From NCBI RefSeq assembly GCF_000709345.1, contig NZ_KL448323.1, forward strand, positions 1,733,830 through 1,797,829: a DNA stretch of 64,000 bases, read 5' to 3'. The notes below the pieces were generated by a model, which had not been told where the DNA came from, searched no databases, and saw only the letters and a list, made by a program, of their open reading frames with translations. The stretch's first letter is position 1, and every line of letters begins with the position of its first letter. The DNA is from Polaromonas glacialis. Lineage in GTDB: Bacteria > Pseudomonadota > Gammaproteobacteria > Burkholderiales > Burkholderiaceae_C. A program made the position numbers and the translations under genes. Below, in pieces: positions 37,229-45,179 of this stretch.

Positions 37229-38359
37229 GGATTCAAATCGCAAGTGCAACACTACGAATCCGGAGGAGTTGCATGACAAGAACCTATCAACAATTGAATG
37301 CTGAAGAGCGCGGCGTGGTGATGGCCATGAAGCTGCAGTTCTGCAGCATGCGCTCGATTGCCAGTGCACTGGGCAGAGCGCCGAGCACGATCTCGCGCGA
37401 GCTGCGCCGCAATGAGTGGCAAAGCGAAGCCGGGCAATGCGTCATGGGTCGCCCCCGCATCGCTGGCGGCTATGACGCAAAGCGCGCCGGCAAGCGGGCC
37501 AGACGGGTGCGCCGCGAAGCCTGGCCGTCGCGCAAACTCCACCACACTGGTCTCCTGTGGGCCGAGGTCAGGGCGCTGCTGGAACTGAAGTGCTCGCCCG
37601 AGCAGATCGCTGCCAAACTCAGGCAGCGCCATCCCGGGCAACGTCAGTTGCAGGCCTGTCATGAAACCATCTACACCGCGATCCACGCCGCCATCTACGC
37701 CATGCCCGGGGGAGAGCTGCGCCGTGAGCTGGTCGGGCTGCTGCGCCAGGGCCGCTGTGCACGCAGGCGCCGCAGCCGGGGCACTGACAGGCGCGGCTCG
37801 CTGCAGGGCACGTTGAGCATTCATGCGCGCCCGGCCCAGGCCAACGAGCGTTTGCTGCCCGGCCACTGGGAGGGCGACCTGATCGTGGGCAAGGCCAACG
37901 CGTCGTCTGTCGGCACGCTGGTGTGCAGGAAGTCGCTGTTCACCATGATGGTCAAACTGGGCAGCAGCAAGGCTGCAGACGTGCTCGACGGCTTCACCAG
38001 GGCGTTCTGTGCGCTGCCGCAGGAGTTGCGCCAGACGCTGACGTACGACCAGGGCAAGGAGATGGCGCTGCACAAAAGCCTGGCCGACAACACCGGGATG
38101 ACAATCTACTTTTGCGACCCCCACAGCCCCTGGCAACGGGGCCTCAACGAGAACACCAACGGGTTGCTGCGCCAGTACCTGCCCAAGGGCACGGACCTGG
38201 GCGTGTACTCCCAGCGAGAGCTCGATGAGATGGCCTGGGAGCTCAATACGCGCCCCCGAAAGAGCCTCGGCTGGCGCAGCGCTGCAGAGGTGTTCTACGA
38301 CGATGCCAGCATGGCAAAAGCCGGCCTTATCCCTACTGTTGCACTTGGTCTTTGAATCC
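37229..38359 (+). mobile_element. IS30-family element (complete)
   Basis: The 1131 bp element has terminal inverted repeats GGATTCAAATCGCAAGTGCA (left) and, inverted at the right, GGATTCAAAGACCAAGTGCA. The flanks show a possible 2 bp GC duplication (37227-37228 and 38360-38361), consistent with the short duplications of IS30. Confidence 0.88.
37273..38355 (+). CDS. IS30-family transposase
   Basis: The 360-residue protein has an N-terminal helix-turn-helix (YQQLNAEERGVVMAMKLQ...SMRSIASALGRAPSTISRELRRN) and a DDE catalytic core: GHWEGDLIVGKAN (first Asp), LTYDQGKEM (second Asp) and ENTNGLLRQYLPKGTDL (Glu). The ATG at 37273 has GGAGGAG upstream. It is full length and intact; the stop lies in the right terminal repeat. 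Confidence 0.94.
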   Translation: MTRTYQQLNAEERGVVMAMKLQFCSMRSIASALGRAPSTISRELRRNEWQSEAGQCVMGRPRIAGGYDAKRAGKRARRVRREAWPSRKLHHTGLLWAEVRALLELKCSPEQIAAKLRQRHPGQRQLQACHETIYTAIHAAIYAMPGGELRRELVGLLRQGRCARRRRSRGTDRRGSLQGTLSIHARPAQANERLLPGHWEGDLIVGKANASSVGTLVCRKSLFTMMVKLGSSKAADVLDGFTRAFCALPQELRQTLTYDQGKEMALHKSLADNTGMTIYFCDPHSPWQRGLNENTNGLLRQYLPKGTDLGVYSQRELDEMAWELNTRPRKSLGWRSAAEVFYDDASMAKAGLIPTVALGL

Positions 38360-39045
38360 GCCCACCAAAGAAAAGGCGACCCGACTGTCTGGGTCCCTTC
38401 GCTTCGCTTCGGGCAACCTGTGCTGGCTGGCAAAAGCGGGGGTCGGCGCAAACTCGCTTCACTGCGTTGCGCTCAAACAGCGCGCCGCCCTGATCCCACT
38501 TTTGCCAGCCATCACAGGCCCAGCCAGAACGGGACTTGCGGGAACGGATTCGGGGACAGATTCGGTGACTTATGCATCAAAAGTGCATCTTGCGCTTGCT
38601 ACGCCTTCGTAAGCAGCTATTTAATTAGTAGCGTTTGCTATTTAGAACTCGGCGCGGTGGCTGTTTGGCTGTTTGGCTGTTTGGCTGTTTGGATTTTTGG
38701 ATTTATGGATTTATGGATTTATGGATTTATGGATTTATGGATTTATGGATTTTCATTACCCGCCTGCCCCGTTCTGTCTGGGCCTGCGCTGCCTGAGAAA
38801 AATGGGATCAGGGCCGCGCGCTGTTTGAGCGCAACGCAGTGAAGCGAGTTTGCGCGGACCCCCATTTTTCTCAGGCAGCGCAGGTCGCCCGCAGCGCAGC
38901 GCAGGGACCCAGACAGCCGGGTCGCCTTTCTTTTGCTTACTTTTCTTTGGCGAAGCAAACAAAAGTGAGTCGCCGCCGGGCGACCCCCGGCCAGCAAAAC
39001 GTAGAAGAGCCAACCCAGCAGCCAGTCAAGCAAAAGCAGCGACTA
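38360..39045. repeat. Long palindromic repeat B: inner arms, loop with octamer arrays, right outer arm
   Basis: There is no gene here. Inner arms 38364-38525 and 38765-38925 are inverted, diverged copies of each other; shared landmarks are GACCCGACTGTCTGGGTC versus GACCCAGACAGCCGGGTC, and the CGCAAACTCGCTTCACTGCG block. The loop carries tandem octamers: GGCTGTTT x4 (38659-38690) and GGATTTAT x6 (38699-38746). The right outer arm (38926-39045) pairs with 37135-37228. Dispersed-repeat words (TTAATTAGTAGCG) also occur at about 38620-38640. Confidence 0.75.
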
Positions 39046-39048
39046 CGT

Positions 39049-40275
39049 TCATAACGCGCAAGAGCGAAAACCACAAAACATGTCATCGCGCTCCGGCGGG
39101 TAGAAGTTGCGAAAGTTCGGATGCTTCATGCGCGCGCGGGTGGCAAACGACGCGCCGCGCAGCACCTTGTGGCTACCGAACCACGGCTGTGAATAGGCCT
39201 GGTAAGGGTCAGCCACAAAGCCTGGATACGGCCGAAAGGTGGTGCCCATCCATTCCCACACATCGCCCCAGCGAAAACCCCGCCGCGCCGCCGTGTGCGC
39301 CGCCACTTCCCATTCCACCTCGGCCGGCAGGCGGCGGCCGGCCCAGCGGCACCAGGCATCGGCTTCCCACCAGCTCAGGTGCATCGCCGGCTGGTTGCCC
39401 TGCATGCGCATGGGCTGTCCAAAACGCGTCTGGATGACGGCGCCGCTGCCGATGCCGATCTGCTCCACGTAACGCGGGCCGCGCCGGCCCTCGCCCGCCG
39501 CCTGCGCCTGCAGCCACTGCCAGCCTTCGGGATGCCAGAAAGCCTGCCGGTCATAGCCGCCATCGGCGACAAACTCAACGTACTGCGCCCAGGTGACGGC
39601 CTGGGCATCGATTTCAAACTCGGGGATGCTGACGGCATGGACCGCTTTTTCATTGTCAAACGCAAAGCCCGAACCAGCGCCCGACGCGCTGCCCATGTTC
39701 CAGGTCGTCGCAGGAACCAGCATCGGCTCGCGCACCACCATAGGCGCAGGCATGAAGGCTTTTTGCAAGGGCTTGTCCAGGGGCAGGCCCAGGGCTTGCG
39801 CCATGTAAGTGAAGGCTTCGCCATGCATGTCTTCGTGAAACAGGCACAGGCGGTAAAAGTACAGGGCGGCGTCGTCATCCCCGGCTTTTTCAAGCAGATC
39901 GAGCGTGCTTTCCAGGGTGTCGAGCAGGTAGGCGCGGCAGCCCGCCATGTCCGGCAGGTCCAGCGTCCAGCGCGTGTCATGCGGCACCTGGTCCGAGTCC
40001 CACCAGCGGTCGGCGTTCGGCTCCATCGACGCCAGCCGGGCCTGCGCCGGATCGCAGCGCGTGCCCAGCGCGCGCTGCAGGTTGCGGCCGATCCAGCGCT
40101 CCTGAAACCAGGCCACATGGCCCATTTCCCACAACGGGGGATTGAGCGTGGCCGCCAGGGGCACGGCGAAGTTCACGCACTCCAGGGCATTTTGGTACTG
40201 GCCAAAAAGGTGCAACGTATGATTGCGCGCATCCATCAGCGCCAGCGACAGCAAGTCCCTGCCCGCCTTGCGCAT
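39049..40275 (-). CDS. senA: SenA-type selenoneine synthase (EgtB-like iron oxygenase)
   Basis: The 408-residue protein is built like ergothioneine sulfoxide synthase EgtB. A DinB-type domain (residues 1-170) carries MGHVAWFQERW and the iron motif HEDMHGE (147-153), and an FGE-sulfatase fold follows (about 190-405: NMGSASGAGSGFAFDNEKAVHAV, HLSWWEADAWCRWAGRRLPAEVEWEVAA, WEWMGTTFRPYPGF). The ending FRNFYPPERDDMFCGFRSCA matches the EgtB-related subfamily that co-occurs with the glycosyltransferase and SelD homologue found next door. Known role: oxidative C-Se bond formation onto hercynine in selenoneine synthesis. The ATG at 40275 is used; a TTG at 40377 in frame would overlap the divergent senB gene. 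Confidence 0.87.
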   Translation of the reverse strand: MRKAGRDLLSLALMDARNHTLHLFGQYQNALECVNFAVPLAATLNPPLWEMGHVAWFQERWIGRNLQRALGTRCDPAQARLASMEPNADRWWDSDQVPHDTRWTLDLPDMAGCRAYLLDTLESTLDLLEKAGDDDAALYFYRLCLFHEDMHGEAFTYMAQALGLPLDKPLQKAFMPAPMVVREPMLVPATTWNMGSASGAGSGFAFDNEKAVHAVSIPEFEIDAQAVTWAQYVEFVADGGYDRQAFWHPEGWQWLQAQAAGEGRRGPRYVEQIGIGSGAVIQTRFGQPMRMQGNQPAMHLSWWEADAWCRWAGRRLPAEVEWEVAAHTAARRGFRWGDVWEWMGTTFRPYPGFVADPYQAYSQPWFGSHKVLRGASFATRARMKHPNFRNFYPPERDDMFCGFRSCAL

Positions 40276-40312
40276 GAGGGGCGAATCGATCAAACCGGGT
40301 GATGCATTGGGT

Positions 40313-41353
40313 ATGAAATCTGAAGCCAAAACAGTGGTCCTGGTAAGCCCGGCGATGGCCGAATCAAACAATGGCAACTGGCATACAGCGCACCGCTGGG
40401 CACAATTTTTGTCTGGTTATTGTGACATTGCGCTGCTGCCGCAGTGGCCATCGCCACAGGTGACAAGAGTCGAGCCGCAAGCCATGGTGGCGCTGCATGC
40501 CCGCCGCTCGGCCGAATCGATCCAGGCCTGGGCCAAAGCCTGGCCCGGAAAGCCGCTGATCGTGGTGCTGACCGGCACCGACCTGTACCGCGACATCCAT
40601 TTCGATGCCGATGCCCGGCAATCGCTGGCGCTGGCGTCCCGCCTGGTGGTGCTGCAGGACGCCGGGCTGGCGGCGCTGCCCGACGCCTGGCGCGCCAAGG
40701 CGCGGGTGATTTACCAGTCTGCCCCGGCCCTCAAGCCCGCCTGCAAGCCGGTCCACCGCTTCGGCGTGCTGATGGTCGGCCATCTGCGGGACGAAAAAGA
40801 CCCGCTGACCTTCATGCGCGCCGCCGCGCACGGCTTTGCCGCCGGCATCCATTTCGACCAGATCGGCGAAGCACTGGCGCCGCGCTTCGCCGTGCAGGCC
40901 CGCGCCACGGCGCAGCGCCTGCCGCATTACCGCTGGCTGGGCGGACTGCCCCGCGCGCAAACGCGCCAGCGCATCAAGCGCGCGCACCTGCTGGTGAACT
41001 GCTCGCTGATGGAAGGCGGCGCGCAGGTCATCATGGAAGCCGTGCAGTCGTGTACGCCGGTGCTCGCGTCGCGCATCAGCGGCAACATCGGCATGCTGGG
41101 CACTGGCTATGCGGGCTACTTTGCGCCGGGGGACGACGCCGGGCTGGCAGCGCTGGTGCGGCGCTGCGCGGCCGAGCCTGCTTTCCTGGACCTGCTGCAA
41201 GGCCAATGCGCCGAACGCGCCCCGCTTTTTGGGCCGCAAACCGAAAAGCGGCTTGTCATAAACTTGCTGGCTTGCGCGGCGGGCAGTCCTGGCGGCCTCC
41301 CGCACGATCACCTTGCCCTGCCTGCCAGCCTATCCAGCCTGCCCTGTCCTTGA
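40313..41353 (+). CDS. senB: SenB-type selenosugar synthase (TIGR04348-like glycosyltransferase)
   Basis: The 346-residue GT-B-fold glycosyltransferase has an N-terminal VVLVSPAMAESNNGNWHTAHRWAQFL segment and a VVLTGTDLYRDI motif near residue 80. In the C-terminal half are FGVLMVGHLRDEKDPLTFM and LLVNCSLMEGGAQVIMEAVQSCTPVLASRISGNIGML (nucleotide-sugar binding). It matches the TIGR04348-type family (from memory). In selenoneine synthesis SenB uses selenophosphate and a UDP-sugar to make a selenosugar. The ATG at 40313 is chosen because the conserved part starts there; senC follows after 10 bp. Confidence 0.87.
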   Translation: MKSEAKTVVLVSPAMAESNNGNWHTAHRWAQFLSGYCDIALLPQWPSPQVTRVEPQAMVALHARRSAESIQAWAKAWPGKPLIVVLTGTDLYRDIHFDADARQSLALASRLVVLQDAGLAALPDAWRAKARVIYQSAPALKPACKPVHRFGVLMVGHLRDEKDPLTFMRAAAHGFAAGIHFDQIGEALAPRFAVQARATAQRLPHYRWLGGLPRAQTRQRIKRAHLLVNCSLMEGGAQVIMEAVQSCTPVLASRISGNIGMLGTGYAGYFAPGDDAGLAALVRRCAAEPAFLDLLQGQCAERAPLFGPQTEKRLVINLLACAAGSPGGLPHDHLALPASLSSLPCP

Positions 41354-41363
41354 AAGTTTCCTG

Positions 41364-42437
41364 ATGACCCCTTCCGACGCTCCAAAAACCCCGGCCGCAC
41401 CGCGCCTGACCAGCCTGTCGCACGGCGGCGGCTGCGGCTGCAAGATTGCGCCGGGCGTGCTAACCGAGATCCTGAAGAATTCGAGCAACCTGCCAGGCAT
41501 TAATCTGCCGCCGCAACTGCTGGTCGGCATTGAAACCGCCGACGATGCCGCCGTGTACCAGCTCAACGACGATCAAGCCTTGATTGCCACCACCGACTTT
41601 TTCATGCCCATCGTCGATGACCCGTACGACTTTGGCCGCATCGCCGCGACCAACGCCATCAGCGACGTGTACGCCATGGGCGGCACGCCCATCATGGCGC
41701 TGGGCATCGTCGGCATGCCGATCAACGTGCTGCCGCTGGAAACCATCGGCGCCATTTTGCGCGGCGGCCAGGACGTGTGCCGCGACGCCGGCATCCCGAT
41801 TGCCGGCGGCCACACCATCGACTCGGTCGAGCCGATCTACGGCCTGGTGGTGATGGGGCTGATCCACCCTTCGCGCGTCAAGAAAAACTCCGGCGCCCAG
41901 GCAGGCGATGTGCTCATCCTGGGCAAGCCGCTGGGCGTCGGCATTTTGTCGGCAGCGCTGAAAAAGGAAGCGCTGAGCGCCGAAGGCTATGCGCAGATGA
42001 TTGCCGTCACCACGCAGCTGAACAAGCCGGGCATCGAACTCTCGGCCATGGACGCGGTGCATGCGCTGACCGACGTGACCGGTTTTGGCCTGCTCGGCCA
42101 CGGGTTAGAGCTGGCGCGCGGCGCACAGCTCAAGATGCAGCTTCAGCTCGACCAGGTTCCGCTGCTGCCCGGCGTGCTCGAACTCGCCAAACAGGGCATG
42201 GTCACCGGCGCGTCGGGGCGCAATTGGGAAAGCTATGGCGCGGAGGTGGTCCTGACCGCCGCCATCAGTCCGGCACACCAGGCCCTGCTGAGCGACCCGC
42301 AGACCAGCGGCGGCCTGCTGGTGGCCTGCGCGCCCGAGGCGGCCGACGCAGTGCTGGCCTGTTTTTACGCGCAGGGCTTTCCCGGTGCCCGAATCGTCGG
42401 TCGCATGCTGGAAGGCCAGGGCGTGGAAGTTCTGTGA
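41364..42437 (+). CDS. senC: Selenide, water dikinase (SelD/SenC)
   Basis: The 357-residue protein is a selenophosphate synthetase: HGGGCGCKIAPGVL with catalytic Cys24/Cys26 and Lys27, then DDAAVYQLNDDQALIATTDFFMPIVDDPYDFGRIAATNAISDVYAMGGTP (Mg-ATP binding), GGHTIDSVEPIYGLVVMG and DPQTSGGLLVAC. It makes selenophosphate from selenide and ATP. Its position 10 bp after senB argues that it is the SenC of the cluster; whether it also serves selenocysteine or selenouridine synthesis depends on other selD genes in the genome. Confidence 0.92.
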   Translation: MTPSDAPKTPAAPRLTSLSHGGGCGCKIAPGVLTEILKNSSNLPGINLPPQLLVGIETADDAAVYQLNDDQALIATTDFFMPIVDDPYDFGRIAATNAISDVYAMGGTPIMALGIVGMPINVLPLETIGAILRGGQDVCRDAGIPIAGGHTIDSVEPIYGLVVMGLIHPSRVKKNSGAQAGDVLILGKPLGVGILSAALKKEALSAEGYAQMIAVTTQLNKPGIELSAMDAVHALTDVTGFGLLGHGLELARGAQLKMQLQLDQVPLLPGVLELAKQGMVTGASGRNWESYGAEVVLTAAISPAHQALLSDPQTSGGLLVACAPEAADAVLACFYAQGFPGARIVGRMLEGQGVEVL

Positions 42438-42456
42438 AACGCTCCAGGAAAATCAC

Positions 42457-42485
42457 GCCGCCAGGAACGGTCTGGCGGTTCTGTA
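42457..42485 (+). terminator. Hairpin after senC
   Basis: CCGCCAG (42458-42464) pairs with CTGGCGG (42472-42478) around a 7-base loop, 20 bp after the senC stop. It is followed by only a weak T-rich stretch, so the strength is uncertain. Confidence 0.45.
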
Positions 42486-42591
42486 ATTCCTTCTAAAATC
42501 CCTCACCCACGCAAGCTTCATCCGGAACGACGCACCCATGTCTTCCGGATGAATTTTTATGCGTGGTTTCCTTTACCCTGGAGACAAAAAA

Positions 42592-43215
42592 ATGCGCGCC
42601 CTGTTGAAGTTTTCCAATGCCGTGGACTGGCTCAATGCCCAGGTCGGCAAGTACGTGATCTGGCTCATCTTTGCCGCCACGGCCATCAGTGCCGTCAATG
42701 CCATCGTGCGCAAGGTATTCGACACCAGCTCCAACGCCTTCCTCGAAGCGCAGTGGTACCTGTTTGCCTGGTCCTTCCTGGCGGCGGCCGGCTACACGCT
42801 GCTGCACCGCGAGCATGTGCGCATCGACGTGCTGAACAGCCGCCTGTCCAAGCGTGCGCAGGTCTGGATCGACATCATCGGCTTCGCCTTCTTCCTGACG
42901 CCGCTTTGCCTTGTGGTGCTGTACCTCGGCACGCCGCTGGCCATCCAGATGTACCAGACCGGCGAGATGTCCGGCAACTCGGGCGGCCTGATCCGCTGGC
43001 CGGTCTGGGCGGCACTGCCTGTTGGCTTCACGCTGCTGATGCTGCAAGGCTGGTCGGAACTCATCAAGCGCATCGCCTTCCTGCGCGGCGAGGGACCCGA
43101 CCCGATGGGTCGCCTTGCCGACAAGTCGGCCGAGGAAGAACTGGCCGAGGCGCTGCGCGCCCGGACGGCAGCCGTAACCCTTGAAGCCGGCGGCGACGCT
43201 GCCCCCCAACGCTAA
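42592..43215 (+). CDS. TRAP transporter small permease (DctQ family), second system
   Basis: The 207-residue protein has four membrane helices: VIWLIFAATAISAVNAIVRKVF, AQWYLFAWSFLAAAGYTLL, IDIIGFAFFLTPLCLVVLYL and WAALPVGFTLLMLQGW. The segment AGYTLLHREHVRIDVL is typical of DctQ. A GGAG site nine bases before the ATG at 42592 sets the start; an in-frame ATG at 42559 is less likely. It ends with a charged tail of about 40 residues. Confidence 0.9.
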   Translation: MRALLKFSNAVDWLNAQVGKYVIWLIFAATAISAVNAIVRKVFDTSSNAFLEAQWYLFAWSFLAAAGYTLLHREHVRIDVLNSRLSKRAQVWIDIIGFAFFLTPLCLVVLYLGTPLAIQMYQTGEMSGNSGGLIRWPVWAALPVGFTLLMLQGWSELIKRIAFLRGEGPDPMGRLADKSAEEELAEALRARTAAVTLEAGGDAAPQR

Positions 43216-43234
43216 GCGCCCGGAACGACTCACC

Positions 43235-45061
43235 ATGGAATTCTTCACCACCAATTTCGCCCCGATCATGTTCGCCGGGCTGTTCATATTCCTGCTGCTG
43301 GGCTTTCCGGTCGCCTTCAGCCTGGGCGCCTGCGGCCTGTTCTTCGGTTTCGTCGGCATCGAAGTCGGCGTGTTCCCCTCGTCCGTGATCGCTTGGCTGC
43401 CCCAGCGCCTGATTGGCATCATGTCCAATGACACGCTGCTGGCCGTGCCCTTCTTCACCTTCATGGGGCTGATCCTGGAGCGCAGCGGCATGGCGGAGGA
43501 CCTGCTCGACACCATCGGCCAGGTCTTCGGGCCAATGCGCGGCGGCTTGGCGCTGGCGGTGATCTTCGTCGGCGCGCTGCTGGCGGCCACGACCGGTGTG
43601 GTGGCAGCGTCGGTCATCTCCATGGGCCTGATCTCCCTGCCCATCATGCTGCGCTATGGCTACCACAGGCCCCTGACAGCGGGGGTGATTGCCGCCTCCG
43701 GCACCCTGGCGCAGATCATCCCGCCTTCGCTGGTGCTGATCATCATGGCCGACCAGCTCGGCCGCAGCGTCGGCGACATGTACAAGGGCGCTTTCCTGCC
43801 CGGCTTCATGCTGATGGGCCTGTATGTCGTCTATGTGATGGCTTTGGCTATCTTCAAACCGGCGCTCGTCCCGGCATTGCCGCCGGAGGCGCGCACCTAC
43901 CGCGAACCCAATGGCAGCGGCGGCTACGCCTCGCTGGCCGTGCTGACGGCACTGTCAGCCGCGGTCGCCGTCGTGCTCGCACGCAACATGGAGGCGGTGC
44001 ATAGCTGGTGGCAAGGCACGCAGGTGACCTCCGTGCCCACCGACGAAAAAGTGGTGGTCGCCATGTGCGGCGGCGTATTCCTGGCGCTGGTCATCGCGCT
44101 GGTGAACCGCGCTACCCGGCTCGGCCTGCTGTCGCGCTTGGCCGAGCGCGTAACCTTTGTCCTGATCCCGCCGCTGCTGCTGATCTTCCTGGTGCTGGGC
44201 ACCATCTTCCTGGGCGTGGCGACGCCGACCGAAGGTGGCGCCATGGGCGCCATGGGTGCGCTGGTCATGGGGTGGGCGCGCGGCCGGCTGGACATGAAGC
44301 TGCTCAAGCAGTCCCTGGCGTCGACCACCCGGCTGGCCAGCTTCGTGATGTTCATCCTGATCGGCGCCACCGTGTTCAGCCTGGTGTTCCAGGCCGCCGA
44401 TGGACCGAAATGGGTGGAGCACCTGCTGACTGACCTGCCCGGCGGCCAGATCGGCTTCCTGATCCTGGTCAACGTCATGATCTTCTTCCTGGCGTTTTTC
44501 CTCGATTACTTCGAACTGTCCTTCATCGTGGTGCCGCTGCTGGCGCCGGTGGCCGACAAGCTGGGCATCGACCTGATCTGGTTCGGCGTGCTGCTGGCGG
44601 TGAACATGCAGACCTCCTTCATGCATCCGCCGTTCGGCTTCGCGCTGTTTTTCCTGCGCTCGGTCGCCCCGGAAAAGCCTTATGTGGACAGGGTGACCCG
44701 CAAGATCATGGAGCCGGTGACCACGATGCAGATCTACAAGGGCGCCATTCCCTTCGTGCTGATCCAGTTGACCATGGTCGGCCTGCTGATCGCCTTCCCC
44801 CAACTGGTGACCGGCAGTTTGGACAAGAAACAGGAGGTCAACATGGAAAGCATCGGCGAGCAGATGCGCGACAGCCTGCCACCCCAGGGAGAAGGGGCCG
44901 AATACGGCAGCGAGGAAGCACCTTCCGCCCCAAGCCAGCCAGGCACCAGCGAGAATTCAGTGCCCGCGACAGGTCCAGCCAGCCTTCAAGCGGCGCCTGC
45001 GCCGGAAGACGACCCGATGAAGGCCATGCAAGACGCCCTCAAGGCGGAAGGCAAGAAATAG
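43235..45061 (+). CDS. TRAP transporter large permease (DctM family) with extra hydrophilic tail
   Basis: The 608-residue protein is longer than the roughly 430 residues usual for DctM. The core has MSNDTLLAVPFFTFMGLILERSGMAEDLLDTIGQ, AATTGVVAASVISMGLISLPIML, ASGTLAQIIPPSLVLIIMADQL and IWFGVLLAVNMQTSFMHPPFGFALFFLRS. An inserted segment of about 90 residues (near 210-300) seems to add membrane helices. The last 80 residues are Pro/Ser/Glu-rich and polar. It pairs with the DctQ gene upstream; the binding protein is encoded on the opposite strand just downstream. Confidence 0.91.
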   Translation: MEFFTTNFAPIMFAGLFIFLLLGFPVAFSLGACGLFFGFVGIEVGVFPSSVIAWLPQRLIGIMSNDTLLAVPFFTFMGLILERSGMAEDLLDTIGQVFGPMRGGLALAVIFVGALLAATTGVVAASVISMGLISLPIMLRYGYHRPLTAGVIAASGTLAQIIPPSLVLIIMADQLGRSVGDMYKGAFLPGFMLMGLYVVYVMALAIFKPALVPALPPEARTYREPNGSGGYASLAVLTALSAAVAVVLARNMEAVHSWWQGTQVTSVPTDEKVVVAMCGGVFLALVIALVNRATRLGLLSRLAERVTFVLIPPLLLIFLVLGTIFLGVATPTEGGAMGAMGALVMGWARGRLDMKLLKQSLASTTRLASFVMFILIGATVFSLVFQAADGPKWVEHLLTDLPGGQIGFLILVNVMIFFLAFFLDYFELSFIVVPLLAPVADKLGIDLIWFGVLLAVNMQTSFMHPPFGFALFFLRSVAPEKPYVDRVTRKIMEPVTTMQIYKGAIPFVLIQLTMVGLLIAFPQLVTGSLDKKQEVNMESIGEQMRDSLPPQGEGAEYGSEEAPSAPSQPGTSENSVPATGPASLQAAPAPEDDPMKAMQDALKAEGKK

Positions 45062-45111
45062 CGGATTTCCCAGGCCAGGCAGCATCGGCCTTTGCGATGC
45101 CTGTCCGGCCC

Positions 45112-45147
45112 CATAAAAAAAAGCCGCCCTGGGGCGGCTTTTTTTAT
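45112..45147. terminator. Strong bidirectional rho-independent terminator
   Basis: AAGCCGCCC (45121-45129) pairs with GGGCGGCTT (45132-45140), with a run of A before and of T after, between convergent TRAP genes. It can end transcription from both sides. Confidence 0.85.
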
Positions 45148-45179
45148 TCCTGCCTGTAAAACGGCAGGAGTGGGCAAAC

